This document shows, piece by piece, positions 10,263-22,124 of a stretch of DNA of 64,000 bases; position 1 is the first letter of the stretch; every line of letters begins with the position of its first letter. The DNA comes from Pseudomonas sp. NCCP-436. GTDB taxonomy: Bacteria > Pseudomonadota > Gammaproteobacteria > Pseudomonadales > Pseudomonadaceae. Location: NCBI RefSeq assembly GCF_019656335.1, contig NZ_BPLZ01000015.1:20502-84501 (forward strand), in the 5' to 3' direction. A model generated the notes under the pieces. The model was given only the letters and a program-made list of their open reading frames with translations, was not told the DNA's origin and did no database searches. Made by a program: the position numbers and the translations under genes.

Positions 10263-10577
10263 ATGTCCTGGATCATTCTGCTTCTGGCCGGTCTGTTTGA
10301 AGTCGGCTGGGCCATCGGCCTGAAGTACACCGACGGTTTTAGCCGCCCCCTGCCCACTTTTCTGACATTGGCGGCGATGGCGGTCAGCATCGGCCTGCTT
10401 GGACTGGCCATGAAGGAGTTGCCGCTGGGCACCGCTTATGCGGTGTGGACGGGCGTAGGCGCTGTGGGCACAGTGATTGCCGGCATTATCCTGTTCGGCG
10501 AGTCCATGGCGCTGATGCGTCTGGCCAGTGTCGCACTGATTATCACCGGGCTGGTCGGACTGAAGCTCAGTCACTGA
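10263..10577 (+). CDS. gdx: Guanidinium exporter Gdx (SugE), SMR family
   Basis: A 104-residue small multidrug resistance protein with four predicted membrane helices. The essential glutamate is Glu13 in [16 protein letters not shown], and the family motif [17 protein letters not shown] follows. The SugE/Gdx subgroup exchanges guanidinium for protons. The two-hairpin guanidine riboswitch directly upstream supports guanidinium rather than quaternary ammonium as the physiological substrate. Start chosen from the AAGGAG box seven bases upstream. Confidence 0.92.
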   Translation: MSWIILLLAGLFEVGWAIGLKYTDGFSRPLPTFLTLAAMAVSIGLLGLAMKELPLGTAYAVWTGVGAVGTVIAGIILFGESMALMRLASVALIITGLVGLKLSH

Positions 10578-10631
10578 CGGCACTACGTACTGGCTGCCGG
10601 CAAAAGACCGGCAGCGCTCCTCCCAGAAAAC

Positions 10632-12506
10632 TCAGCGCCAGTCGCCGCGCAACTCCGCCACCCGCGCCTGCAGCTCCTCGCGCCTGGCCTGCTCGGCCGC
10701 AATGGGCTCGCCCGCCACCAGGCACACCCGCGACCACAGCCGACGGAAAAAGCCCTTGTTCGGATCACGACTGAAGAAGCTGCCCCACAACCCTTGCAGC
10801 GCCATGGGAATTACCGGCACCGGATTCTCCGCGAGAATGCGCTCGACTCCGCCCTTGAACTCGTTGATCTCGCCATCGCCGGTCAGCTTGCCCTCGGGGA
10901 AAATGCACACCAGCTCGCCGTTGCGCAGATACTCGGCGACCTTTCTGAACGCCGCATCGTAGATCAGCAGATCCTCATGACGCCCGGCAATCGGCACGGT
11001 GCCAGCCGTGCGGAAGACGAAGTTGAGCAGCGGCAGGTCGTAGATCTTGTAGTACATGACGAAGCGCACCGGCCGGCGCACCGCACCGCCGATCAGCAGC
11101 GCATCGACGAACGACACGTGGTTGCACACCAGCACCGCTGGGCCCTCTTCGGGAATGGCCTGCAACCCCCTGTGCTCGACGCGATACAGCGAATGTCCCA
11201 GCAGCCAGATAAGAAAGCGCATGCTGAATTCGGGGACGATCTTGAAGATATAGCTGTTGACCGCCACGTTCATCAGCGACACCACCAGAAACAGCTGCGG
11301 GATCGACAGCTCGGCAACGCTGAGAAAGAGGATCGCAACAACGGCTGAAACCACCATAAACAGCGCATTGAGGATATTGTTGGCGGCGATCACCCGGGCC
11401 CGCTCGTGCTCGGCGGTGCGCGACTGGATCAGCGCATACAGCGGCACGATGTAGAAGCCGCCGAACAGACCGATGCCGAGAATGCAGCCAAGGATCCACC
11501 AGGCCTGAGTATGGCCCAGCAGAGCCTGCCAGTCGTGCGGTATCGCACCCATGGGAAAGCCGCCGGAGAGCCACCACAGCAGCATGCCGAACAGCGTCAG
11601 GCCGATGGAGCCGAACGGCACCAGACCAATTTCCACCTTGTGCCCACTCATTCGCTCGCAGAGCATCGAGCCCAGGCCGATACCCAGCGAAAACACGGTA
11701 AGGATCAGCGTCACCACGCTCTCGTCACCGTGCAGCCACTCCTTGGCATAGGCCGGAATCTGCGTCAGGTACACCGCACCGAGGAACCAGAACCAGGAGT
11801 TGCCCACCAGCGAGCGCGACACCGCCGGACGCTGGCCGAGCCCCAGCTTCAGCGTTACCCAAGTCTGACGCAGGATGTTCCAGTCCAGCCGCAACTGAGG
11901 CATTGCCGGCTGTGCCCTTGGGATGTTGAGGCTTGCCAGATAGCCGAACAGCGCCACCGCCACCACCGAGCCGGCAACGATCGCCGCATAGTTGTCGCTG
12001 GCCATGATCACGCCAGCGCCGATGGTGCCGGCGAGAATGGCGAGGAAGGTTCCCATCTCCACCAGCGCATTACCGCCCACCAGTTCGTTCTCGCGCAGGT
12101 GCTGCGGCAGGATCGAGTACTTCACCGGGCCGAACAGCGCCGACTGGGTGCCCATGGCGAACAATACCGCAAGCATCAGCGTCAGGTTGTTCAGCAACAC
12201 CCCGGCCGCGCCGACGAACAGGATCAACACCTCGGCCAGCTTGAGCCTGCGGATCAGCGCATCCTTGGCGAACTTCTCGCCAAACTGCCCGCCCAGCGCG
12301 GAGAACAGGAAGAACGGCAGGATGAACAGCAAGGCGCAAAGGTTGACCAGCAGATCCCGGTCTGCATCGATATTGAGCCTGAACAGGATGACCAGTATCA
12401 GCGACTGCTTGAAGACGTTGTCGTTGAAGGCGCCAAGCAATTGCGTCACGAAAAATGGCAGGAAACGCCTCTTGCCAAGCAGGGCGAATTGCGATTGTTG
12501 AGTCAT
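10632..12506 (-). CDS. Lysophospholipid transporter-acyltransferase fusion (LplT-PlsC type)
   Basis: A 624-residue inner membrane protein. The N-terminal about 420 residues form a major facilitator domain (start FLPFFVTQLLGAFNDNVFKQ, typical of LplT). The C-terminal part is a PlsC acyltransferase with NHVSFVD (HX4D, near residue 460) and FPEGKLTGDG (near 536). Such proteins flip lysophospholipids inward and re-acylate them. E. coli splits the job between LplT and Aas; here there is no AMP-binding acyl-ACP synthetase domain. The start at 12506 matches the MFS N-terminus. Its 3' end faces that of gdx. Confidence 0.88.
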   Translation of the reverse strand: MTQQSQFALLGKRRFLPFFVTQLLGAFNDNVFKQSLILVILFRLNIDADRDLLVNLCALLFILPFFLFSALGGQFGEKFAKDALIRRLKLAEVLILFVGAAGVLLNNLTLMLAVLFAMGTQSALFGPVKYSILPQHLRENELVGGNALVEMGTFLAILAGTIGAGVIMASDNYAAIVAGSVVAVALFGYLASLNIPRAQPAMPQLRLDWNILRQTWVTLKLGLGQRPAVSRSLVGNSWFWFLGAVYLTQIPAYAKEWLHGDESVVTLILTVFSLGIGLGSMLCERMSGHKVEIGLVPFGSIGLTLFGMLLWWLSGGFPMGAIPHDWQALLGHTQAWWILGCILGIGLFGGFYIVPLYALIQSRTAEHERARVIAANNILNALFMVVSAVVAILFLSVAELSIPQLFLVVSLMNVAVNSYIFKIVPEFSMRFLIWLLGHSLYRVEHRGLQAIPEEGPAVLVCNHVSFVDALLIGGAVRRPVRFVMYYKIYDLPLLNFVFRTAGTVPIAGRHEDLLIYDAAFRKVAEYLRNGELVCIFPEGKLTGDGEINEFKGGVERILAENPVPVIPMALQGLWGSFFSRDPNKGFFRRLWSRVCLVAGEPIAAEQARREELQARVAELRGDWR

Positions 12507-12828
12507 CGTCCTTGGTCCTCGCGGGAGTCGAAAGGCCCGCACAAGGCATTTGACTGCAACTGGCCCTGCAAAAGCCACACTATCGGGCTCAGCGCTTTCC
12601 AGCGCCGGGAGGACGTCCACATAACTTGCAGGCAAAAAAAACGGCAGCCCACTGGGCTACCGTCCTCGAACTCAGAGAAAACGTCAGTACCCTCGCACTG
12701 ACTACAACCTCACCTGCAGTCCCGAAGGAATGCCCGTATAGTCTGCCCAATGCGGGGAGCACCGTCCGTTGATCTTTGTTATTGCCCTGCAAAGAAATGT
12801 AACCAGCCACTGACCGACCGGTTCGCCC
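12507..12828. other. Divergent region between lplT-plsC and pcpS
   Basis: No gene seen in about 320 bases. The region holds the minus-strand terminator described separately and presumably the divergent promoters of the flanking genes. Confidence 0.4.
12634..12663 (-). terminator. Minus-strand intrinsic terminator beyond pcpS
   Basis: On the minus strand a ten-base stem ACGGTAGCCC / GGGCTGCCGT (one mismatch, three-base loop) is followed by eight T (12634-12641 on the plus strand are A). The only minus-strand transcript that could reach it comes from the two-component operon (13519-15922), running antisense through pcpS. Confidence 0.65.
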
Positions 12829-13545
12829 ATGACCGAGCCCACACCCTTCTCTCCTCCGCCCTGCTGCAGCGCCTTCGATGACCATGACCGGCTGCCGAAG
12901 CCGCTGGCCGGCAGCCATCTGATCGGCCTGCACTTCGACCCGCTGCGCTTTACCCCCGAAGACTTCGCCCACTGCGACATATCGCCGGTGCCTGGAGTAG
13001 CCAAGCGCCAGTGCGAATATCTGGCCGGACGGCTCTGCGCCAGAGAAGCGCTGCGCCGGCTCAAGGGTTACGATTTTGTGCCGGCGGTCGGCGCCGACCG
13101 TGCCCCACAGTGGCCGCCCGGCATCAGCGGCTCGATTACCCACGGCGACAACTGGGCGGCGGCGCTGGTGGCCGAAACCAGGCATTGGCAAGCCATTGGT
13201 CTGGACGTTGAGCGACTTATGGGCCCCGAACGGGCCGAGCGCCTGCAGCAGGAGATTCTCACCAGCGAAGAGTGTCGGCGCCTGCTGGAGCTGGACGAAG
13301 CAGCCCGCGCCCTGCGCATCAGCCAGACCTTCTCGCTCAAGGAGAGCCTGTTCAAGGCGCTCTATCCGCTGACGCTGACACGCTTCTACTTCCACGATGC
13401 CGAACTGCTGGAATGCAACAACGGCAGCGCGCGCCTGCGCCTGCTGACGGATCTGAGCCCGCAGTGGCGCGCCGGCCGCGAGCTGGACGGGCAGTACAGC
13501 CTGTTCGACGGGCGCGTGCTAAGTCTGGTCGCGGTCGCCGCCTGA
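12829..13545 (+). CDS. pcpS: 4'-phosphopantetheinyl transferase (PcpS/EntD family)
   Basis: A 238-residue Sfp/EntD-type enzyme that transfers phosphopantetheine from CoA to carrier proteins. Motifs visible are GSITHGDNWA (residues 101-110), GLDVE with metal ligands Asp126 and Glu128, and FSLKES (168-173). In Pseudomonas PcpS is the broad-range enzyme serving both fatty acid ACP and secondary-metabolite carriers. It is convergent with the sensor kinase gene and overlaps it by 27 bp. Confidence 0.9.
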   Translation: MTEPTPFSPPPCCSAFDDHDRLPKPLAGSHLIGLHFDPLRFTPEDFAHCDISPVPGVAKRQCEYLAGRLCAREALRRLKGYDFVPAVGADRAPQWPPGISGSITHGDNWAAALVAETRHWQAIGLDVERLMGPERAERLQQEILTSEECRRLLELDEAARALRISQTFSLKESLFKALYPLTLTRFYFHDAELLECNNGSARLRLLTDLSPQWRAGRELDGQYSLFDGRVLSLVAVAA

Positions 13546-15159
13546 ACCTTCCTCTTCGCCCTGACAGCGCGGCCACACCAGGCTGAAGCGTGCGCCGCCC
13601 AGGCTTTCGCTACGATTGATCTGTGCCCGTCCACCGTGCCAGTAGATGATCCGCCGAACGATGGACAAACCCAGCCCATGCCCACCCGAAGCCCGCGTTC
13701 GGCTGTCGTCAAGACGTAAAAAGGGGCTGAACAGACGCTCCCAGGCTTCTTCCGGCACGCCCGGCCCGTCATCCTCGACATCGATCCGGCAACGTTTGTA
13801 GCCCACCTGGCAACTGATCAGCACACGCTTCTCGGCATAGCGCATGGCATTGCTGACCAGGTTCTGCAGTGCCCGATGCAGATAGCGCGGTTCGGCCTCG
13901 ACCCAGCAACTGGTGTCGGCCTGCACACTGAGCACTGCACCACGCTCGATGCGCACGCTGCTGCTCAAGGGCGCCAGTTCCTCGATCACCTGATCGATCA
14001 GCGACCGCAGCTCCACCGGCTGGAAGTTCAACGCCGGCGACCCCTGTTCCAGACGGGCGTAGGTGAGCATCTCGTCCACCAGCTTGTCGAGATCCTGGAT
14101 ATCACTGTCCATGCCGTCCATGTACTTGCGCCGGGAAACCTCGTCCTCGGCATCGGCAATCATCTCCAGGCCGAAACGCAGCCGCGCCACCGGCGTGCGC
14201 AGCTCGTGCGACACTGCCCGCACCAGCTCGCGCTGGGTGCTCAGGGAAGTCTGCAGGTGCTCGGCCATGGCGTTGAAGCTATTGGCCAGACGTCCGACCG
14301 AGTCATTGCCGGTGGCCGGCACCCGCGCATCCAGGCGGCCACTGGCAATTCGCGTAGCGGCGCCCTCCAGCGCTCGCAGTCGCTGCTCCAGCGAACGCAC
14401 CAGCAGGTAGACGATCAGACCGATCAGACTCAGACCGAGAGCGCAAATCAGTACCAGCAACTGCGGCGGATAGGGATTCATCTGGTACAGCGGGCCGATC
14501 TCCAGCACCCATGGCGTATCCACCACTCCGGACAGCACATGGATCGAATCACCACCACGGCCCAGCGCCATCACCGTATCGCCTTCGTCGATACGGCGGC
14601 GCTGATCCACATCCAGCTCGGCTTCCTCCAGACGTACCAGGCGCAGGTCGAAACCAAACTGCTTGGCCTCCTTCAGCTCGGCCAGACGTTGCGGCTGCTC
14701 ATCCGCCGGGTAGCGCACCAGCTCGTCGATCAGCAGGTAGTTGGTGGCTCGCGCCAGTTGCTCGCTGACCTGACGAATTTCGCCGGTCAGCAATAGCGGC
14801 TGCTGCTCGTTCAGCAGACCGTAGACCCAAGCCGAGTGCGGGCCGGTCTGCTGCACCAGTACATGACCGCGCTGCAAACGCTTGCGCTCGCCCGCCTCCA
14901 GTTGCACTTCATCCAGCTCCTGCAGACGCAGCGGAATGCCCAGCAGACGCGACCAGACCGCCAGAGCTCGACGCCGCTCCACCTCGCTCATGCCCAGCAG
15001 ATTGTCCGCCATCAGGCGAAAGGTGCCGCGCGCCAGCCCTTCGCGATACTGATCACTGCGCACCTCGTTGACCAGTTGCAGGGTGCCGACACCGAGCAAC
15101 GCCACCAGCACCAGTGCGGCCAGCATGCCGCCATAGATTCGCAGGAAGATCGAATTCAT
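13519..15159 (-). CDS. RstB-like sensor histidine kinase
   Basis: A 546-residue inner membrane sensor kinase. It has an N-terminal transmembrane helix (YGGMLAALVLVALLGVGTL), a periplasmic sensor of about 170 residues, a second helix (LLVLICALGLSLIGLIVYLLV), a HAMP domain, a HisKA box with His318 in SHELRTPVARLR, and a HATPase domain (NLVSNAMRYA, DDGPGVPEE, GGHGLGLSIV). It lies 7 bp after its response regulator, forming a classical pair. The stimulus is not evident. The 3' end overlaps the convergent pcpS gene. Confidence 0.88.
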   Translation of the reverse strand: MNSIFLRIYGGMLAALVLVALLGVGTLQLVNEVRSDQYREGLARGTFRLMADNLLGMSEVERRRALAVWSRLLGIPLRLQELDEVQLEAGERKRLQRGHVLVQQTGPHSAWVYGLLNEQQPLLLTGEIRQVSEQLARATNYLLIDELVRYPADEQPQRLAELKEAKQFGFDLRLVRLEEAELDVDQRRRIDEGDTVMALGRGGDSIHVLSGVVDTPWVLEIGPLYQMNPYPPQLLVLICALGLSLIGLIVYLLVRSLEQRLRALEGAATRIASGRLDARVPATGNDSVGRLANSFNAMAEHLQTSLSTQRELVRAVSHELRTPVARLRFGLEMIADAEDEVSRRKYMDGMDSDIQDLDKLVDEMLTYARLEQGSPALNFQPVELRSLIDQVIEELAPLSSSVRIERGAVLSVQADTSCWVEAEPRYLHRALQNLVSNAMRYAEKRVLISCQVGYKRCRIDVEDDGPGVPEEAWERLFSPFLRLDDSRTRASGGHGLGLSIVRRIIYWHGGRAQINRSESLGGARFSLVWPRCQGEEEGSGGDRDQT

Positions 15160-15166
15160 GTGCAGT

Positions 15167-15922
15167 TCAGCCGGCAGTCGGGGCGGCATCGCGGGCCGAC
15201 AGAGCCTCGGCAGCCTCGGCCACGAACAGGTAACCCTTGCTGCGAACCGTCTTGATCAGCCGTGGATGCATCGGGTCATCGCCGATTTTCGGCCGGATGC
15301 GGGAAATCCGTACGTCGATGGAGCGATCCTGACCGTCATACTCGATGCCGCGCAGCGCTGCAAAAATTTCCTCTCGCGAGAGGATGCGCCCGGCATTGAC
15401 CGCCAGCAGCCAGAGCAAGTCGAATTCGGCGCTGGTCAGTTCGATGCTCTGCTCACCCAGCCAGGCCTCGCGCATGGCCTTGTCGACCACCAGCAGGCCG
15501 AACTGCAAGCGCCGCGGCTCGCCGTCATCCCGCTCGGCCTCGCTACCCTGGCGCCGCAGCAGCGCGCGAATGCGCGCCAGCAGCACGCGCGGACGCACCG
15601 GTTTGCACACATAGTCGTCGGCGCCCATCTCCAGTCCCAGCACCTGATCCATATCGTCGGTGCGGGCGGTCAGCATCAGCACCGGCCCCTTGTAGCCGTT
15701 GCGTATCTTGCGGCAGATGCTCAGGCCGTCCTCGCCCGGCAGCATCAGGTCGAGCATCACCAGATCCGGCTGCTCGGCAAGAATCCGCGCTGCCGCTTTG
15801 GCGCCGTTGGCCTCGATTGCCACCCGCAGCCCGTTACCCTCCAGGTAATCGCGCGTCAGTTGTGCCAGTCGCTGGTCGTCCTCAACGATGAGAATCTGCC
15901 AGGCTTCTTGTTGTTGTTCCAA
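15167..15922 (-). CDS. OmpR/RstA-family response regulator
   Basis: A receiver domain (ILIVEDD, phospho-acceptor Asp58 in LVMLDLMLPGE, MLTARTD, DYVCKPV) followed by a winged-helix output domain (LTSAEFDLLWLLAVNAGR, RSIDVRISRIRPKIG, IKTVRSKGYLFV). I propose the TTG at 15922 as start because it directly precedes the receiver domain and is led by AGGGAGAG; the ATG further upstream would add about 43 residues with no family match. First gene of the two-component operon, probably a partner of the kinase at 13519. Confidence 0.85.
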   Translation of the reverse strand: MEQQQEAWQILIVEDDQRLAQLTRDYLEGNGLRVAIEANGAKAAARILAEQPDLVMLDLMLPGEDGLSICRKIRNGYKGPVLMLTARTDDMDQVLGLEMGADDYVCKPVRPRVLLARIRALLRRQGSEAERDDGEPRRLQFGLLVVDKAMREAWLGEQSIELTSAEFDLLWLLAVNAGRILSREEIFAALRGIEYDGQDRSIDVRISRIRPKIGDDPMHPRLIKTVRSKGYLFVAEAAEALSARDAAPTAG

Positions 15923-16017
15923 TTCGTCTCTCCCTGCATCCGAACCATGGCCGGAAAACACCCGGCATTCTACCAGCCCCACCGTCTCTCGCCGTTCGAC
16001 TAGAAAGTGGCCGAAAG

Positions 16018-16033
16018 ACACTACATATAGTGG
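16018..16033. promoter_or_regulatory. NrdR-like box (distal)
   Basis: ACACTACATATAGTGG resembles the NrdR consensus acaCwATATATwGtgt at 14 of 16 positions. It is 437 bp from the second box, whereas NrdR boxes usually occur as close pairs, so it may act on its own or on the divergent gene. Confidence 0.5.
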
Positions 16034-16184
16034 TAGGCTTGGCGCTGCCACGAAGCCGGACCGACCTCGCCAAAGCCACTAGGAATCGGCGACAAACGGT
16101 CATCTGCGGGCAGAGCCAGATATTACGCGGGCTTGCCGTCGCCACCCTGGCCACACCCGGCATCACTCACAAAACAATCACATC

Positions 16185-16193
16185 TTATCCACA
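16185..16193 (+). promoter_or_regulatory. DnaA box upstream of nrdA
   Basis: A perfect TTATCCACA, 26 bp upstream of a TTGACC promoter element. DnaA control of nrdAB is established in E. coli; here it is inferred from position. Confidence 0.5.
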
Positions 16194-16218
16194 GGTTGTT
16201 CCTTTCTCACACCTTGCA

Positions 16219-16246
16219 TTGACCTTGCAGGCGCACTATCTTGTAT
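16219..16246 (+). promoter_or_regulatory. Candidate sigma-70 promoter of nrdA
   Basis: TTGACC (16219-16224), a 16-base spacer and TTGTAT (16241-16246). Used as promoter, it would give a leader of about 400 nt before nrdA that contains the hairpin at 16311. Confidence 0.4.
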
Positions 16247-16310
16247 CCCCATTAGCAGCCACCCACCAGATATAGGGTTAACGCAAAAAACTGGATACGA
16301 GAATCTCGCT

Positions 16311-16338
16311 TTGCGCAAGTCTCTTGCGCAAGGTTTTT
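16311..16338 (+). terminator. Hairpin with T-tract in the nrdA leader
   Basis: A perfect nine-base stem TTGCGCAAG / CTTGCGCAA with three-base loop, then GG and five T. This has the shape of an intrinsic terminator or attenuator about 320 bp before nrdA. No upstream plus-strand gene needs it, so it may act on the nrdA leader. Confidence 0.6.
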
Positions 16339-16454
16339 CCGGCCGTTATTGCAGTTGATTTAGCCAAGCTCAGGCCCGGCCTGGGCTACCGCCACTGAGC
16401 ACCATTCTGAATGGTTACGTGGCAGGCTCGGCGGTGAATCCAATCACCGACCGA

Positions 16455-16470
16455 CCACTATATATAGTAG
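16455..16470. promoter_or_regulatory. NrdR-like box (proximal)
   Basis: CCACTATATATAGTAG, with the core CACTATATATAGT fitting the NrdR consensus (13 of 16). It is about 190 bp upstream of the nrdA start and probably overlaps or neighbours a proximal promoter. Confidence 0.6.
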
Positions 16471-16660
16471 GCGTGGCGCCAGCGCCCCGCGTTCACTTCG
16501 GCCCTTGCGGCCGCAGGAACGATGCCCCGCCCGCCTTTGCGACGCCCGTAACGGCCATGTGCCTCATACGGTTCAGTTGTAGCAGCACCGTTGTACGACG
16601 GACAGACCACGGGCTCTCCCGGACTGTCCAACCAGAGAATTACAGAACACGGAGATCCCC

Positions 16661-19555
<2,895 letters not shown>

Positions 19556-19933
19556 GGCGAGACAGGGATCTGAGCGGCATTCGCGGCGTTACCAGGCGAC
19601 TGCTCGCTCAGTTGCCCGCCCGAAAGCCTGATGCAGCTCCGCCCACTCCTGCTTGCGGGAGTGGGATCGGCAGAGGGCAAGGCTCTTCTGACGATACGGT
19701 TCCCGCCGCAAAGCTCGCGGACCAGCCATTTCTGTCAGAAGCTGCCCTCCAGCCAACGAATTCCCGCCCTCTTCCTCCGGGTCGAGAGGCAAGGATCAGC
19801 CGGCAATTGATCGCCTGCTGAGCAGTAGTAACCGTTTAGCCCTTGCGCGCATCACGCAACGGAACATAATTCAAAAATCTGTATATCCATACAGGCCGGC
19901 TTTTCCCGCCGGCCCTCACGCAGGAGCCAAGCC
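19556..19933. other. nrdA-nrdB intergenic region
   Basis: 378 bases without a credible gene. A hairpin CCCACTCC (19642-19649) / GGAGTGGG (19658-19665), without T-tract, may attenuate or terminate nrdA transcripts. A LexA-like box lies at 19879, near the nrdB start. Confidence 0.5.
19879..19894. promoter_or_regulatory. LexA (SOS) box upstream of nrdB
   Basis: CTGTATATCCATACAG fits CTG-N10-CAG with the TATA-rich inner part of canonical SOS boxes. It is 40 bp upstream of the nrdB start codon, and would place nrdB under direct LexA control. Confidence 0.75.
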
Positions 19934-21184
19934 ATGCTGAGCTGGGATGAATTCGACAAGGAAGACGGCGCTGAAGCCGTCACTGCAAGCAAAGCCCCCG
20001 TACACAATGCCGCACCTCAGGCCGACCACCTCGACAACGAGGCCGCCGGCTCGGTCGAACAGGCACGCGCCGTCGACGCCAGCGACTCCGACGCCGTAGC
20101 CCGCGCCAAGAAGGCACTGAACGACCTCGACATCCAGGAGGGCCTGGACGAGCTGGAAGGTGAAGCCGCCCGCGTACAGGTCAGCGACAAGCAAATGATC
20201 AACGCCCGCGCCGACCTCAACCAACTGGTGCCCTTCAAGTACGACTGGGCCTGGCAGAAGTACCTCGACGGCTGCGCCAACCACTGGATGCCGCAAGAGG
20301 TCAACATGAACGCGGACATCGCGCTGTGGAAAAGCACCGATGGCCTGACCGAAGACGAGCGCCGCATCGTCAAGCGCTCGCTGGGCTTCTTCTCCACCGC
20401 CGACAGCCTGGTGGCCAACAACCTGGTGCTGGCCGTTTACCGCCTGATCACCAACCCCGAGTGCCGCCAGTACATCCTGCGTCAGGCTTTCGAGGAAGCG
20501 ATCCACACCCACGCCTACCAGTACTGCATCGAGTCACTGGGCATGGATGAAGGCGAGATCTTCAACATGTACCACGAGATCCCGAGTGTGGCGAAGAAAG
20601 CCTCCTGGGGCCTGAAGTACACCCGCTCGATCTCCGACCCGACCTTCCAGACCGGCACCCCGGAAACCGATCGTCAGTTCCTCAAGAACCTGATCGCCTA
20701 CTACTGCGTACTGGAAGGCATCTTCTTCTACTGCGGCTTCACCCAGATTCTCTCCATGGGCCGCCGCAACAAGATGACCGGCACCGCCGAGCAGTTCCAG
20801 TACATCCTGCGTGACGAGTCCATGCACCTGAACTTCGGCATCGACATGATCAACCAGATCAAGATCGAAAACCCGCACCTGTGGGATGCCGAGATGAAGG
20901 ACGAAGCTACCCAGATGATCCTGCAGGGCACCCAGCTGGAGATCGAATACGCGCGTGACACCATGCCGCGCGGAGTACTGGGCATGAACGCCGCGATGAT
21001 GGAGGACTACCTCAAGTTCATCGCCAACCGCCGCCTGACCCAGATCGGTCTGAAGGAAGAATACCCGGGCACTACCAACCCGTTCCCGTGGATGAGCGAG
21101 ATCATGGACCTGAAAAAGGAGAAGAACTTCTTCGAGACCCGCGTGATCGAGTATCAGACGGGTGGAGCGTTGAGCTGGGATTGA
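19934..21184 (+). CDS. nrdB: Ribonucleotide reductase class Ia, small subunit
   Basis: A 416-residue R2 subunit holding the diiron-tyrosyl radical cofactor. Iron ligands lie in [24 protein letters not shown] and later helices ([20 protein letters not shown]). The segment HWMPQEVNM carries the conserved electron-transfer tryptophan (residue 118). The C-terminus ends GGALSWD; the N-terminus starts MLSWDEFD. Full length for Pseudomonas. Its 3' portion from codon 118 to the end is duplicated at 62177-63076. Confidence 0.96.
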   Translation: MLSWDEFDKEDGAEAVTASKAPVHNAAPQADHLDNEAAGSVEQARAVDASDSDAVARAKKALNDLDIQEGLDELEGEAARVQVSDKQMINARADLNQLVPFKYDWAWQKYLDGCANHWMPQEVNMNADIALWKSTDGLTEDERRIVKRSLGFFSTADSLVANNLVLAVYRLITNPECRQYILRQAFEEAIHTHAYQYCIESLGMDEGEIFNMYHEIPSVAKKASWGLKYTRSISDPTFQTGTPETDRQFLKNLIAYYCVLEGIFFYCGFTQILSMGRRNKMTGTAEQFQYILRDESMHLNFGIDMINQIKIENPHLWDAEMKDEATQMILQGTQLEIEYARDTMPRGVLGMNAAMMEDYLKFIANRRLTQIGLKEEYPGTTNPFPWMSEIMDLKKEKNFFETRVIEYQTGGALSWD

Positions 21185-21252
21185 CTCCTGAGTCTAGACC
21201 GTTAGGACAGATTAGAAAGCGCTTTACCTGAGTACGGATGTTCGGGGTAGCG

Positions 21253-21296
21253 AGAAAACTAGAAGCCCCGCCTAGTGCGGGGCTTCTAGTTTCTCC
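21253..21296. terminator. Strong bidirectional terminator after nrdB
   Basis: A stem of at least 16 bp: AAACTAGAAGCCCCGC and GCGGGGCTTCTAGTTT (21277-21292) with loop CTAGT. A- and T-rich flanks make it work in either direction. An identical copy lies 41,892 bp downstream. Confidence 0.9.
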
Positions 21297-21377
21297 AACG
21301 ACATACTGTCTTGATCACTACAAATCAGGCTCCGAGTTGCCTGGTGTTTTTTGCACCACGCGCGGGAATACAGCCCT

Positions 21378-21581
21378 GTAGGGTGGAAAACGCCGAAGGC
21401 TTTTCCACCATTGGCTAACGCGAAACCTGGATGGTGGATGGCTTCGGCCATCCACCCTACGCACTCAGCCTCCTGACAGGGACTTGCGCTCCGAGTTGCT
21501 TGCCAGCCTGATCGTTCCCACGCTACGCACGGGAATGCAGCGAGTAGGACGTAGGGTGGACAACGCGAAGCTTGTCCACCG
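21378..21581. repeat. Cluster of GTAGGGTGG intergenic palindromes
   Basis: GTAGGGTGGAAAACGCCGAAG with TTTTCCACC (from 21378), then GGATGGTGGATGG with CCATCCACCCTACGC (ending about 21463), then GTAGGGTGGACAACGCG with TTGTCCACC (21551-21580). Each unit can fold on itself. Confidence 0.7.
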
Positions 21582-21695
21582 GCATGTTCGGCTGAACCAG
21601 CTGCGTAGAAAGGAATCTGCCGGATGCCTAGGCAAGATGACTGAAGCCTATTGCGCCACAATCTTCACGACTTCAACCACTCCACCAGACAACAG

Positions 21696-22091
21696 ATGAC
21701 CAGCAAAATCACCATTTCCGCCGCCTGCCTGTTTGATGCCGAAGGCAGGCTCCTGCTCGTTCGCAAGCGTAATACCCTTGCCCTGATGCTGCCCGGCGGC
21801 AAGCCGGAACCAGGCGAGGACACCCTCACTGCGCTGCAGCGCGAGTTGGAGGAAGAGCTCAAGCTGCAACTGCCTGCCAGCGCCCTGAGCTCCCTTGGCC
21901 GTTTCGAAGCCCAGGCTGCCAATGAACCCGGTTGCCGGGTGGAGGCCAGTCTGTTCAGTGCCCGCCTGCCCCACTCCGTCAGTCCGGCTGCCGAACTGGA
22001 GGAGCTGCACTGGCTGGCGCCGGGCGAAACATTGCCTGAAACCCTCGCCCCACTGGTACGCGAACAGGTGTTGCCACTGATCTGGCCCTGA
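21696..22091 (+). CDS. Nudix hydrolase
   Basis: A 131-residue Nudix (MutT-like) hydrolase that would cleave a nucleoside diphosphate derivative. The Nudix box begins GGKPEPGE and continues to RELEEELKL; the usual final glycine of REUxEExGU is replaced by lysine. I chose the ATG at 21696, giving the family-like start [14 protein letters not shown], over one 45 bp upstream. An exact duplicate is at 63588-63983. The substrate cannot be named; (d)NTP sanitation or a nucleotide sugar are possibilities. Confidence 0.85.
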   Translation: MTSKITISAACLFDAEGRLLLVRKRNTLALMLPGGKPEPGEDTLTALQRELEEELKLQLPASALSSLGRFEAQAANEPGCRVEASLFSARLPHSVSPAAELEELHWLAPGETLPETLAPLVREQVLPLIWP

Positions 22092-22124
22092 GCCCGGAAT
22101 GAAAAAAAACCCGCCGGACCGGAG

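Larger units (their letters stand above)
15923..16660. other. Long nrdA control region
   Basis: About 740 bases with no credible gene. It holds two NrdR-like boxes, a DnaA box, a sigma-70-like promoter and a hairpin with a T-tract, listed separately. The minus-strand promoter of the response regulator must also lie at its left end. Confidence 0.55.
21185..21695. other. nrdB-Nudix intergenic region with palindromes
   Basis: About 510 bases with no supported gene. It contains the nrdB terminator and three arms of the GTAGGGTGG-type repeat. Open frames here read across the palindromes and look spurious. Confidence 0.6.
20285..22108 (+). repeat. Left copy of the >=1.8-kb direct repeat
   Basis: This segment (nrdB from codon 118, its terminator, palindromic repeats, Nudix gene) recurs in the same orientation at 62177-64000, 41,892 bp downstream. 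I found one difference, G at 20314 against C at 62206. The repeat runs into the window end, so its true length is unknown. Confidence 0.95.

Noticed and set aside
11406..12701. 431-codon plus-strand open frame
   Set aside because: It is antisense to the LplT-PlsC gene and rich in Gln, His and Arg, as expected for a shadow frame.
16250..16660. Adenosylcobalamin riboswitch in the nrdA leader
   Set aside because: No B12-box-like sequence was recognised, and the encoded enzyme is the B12-independent class Ia.
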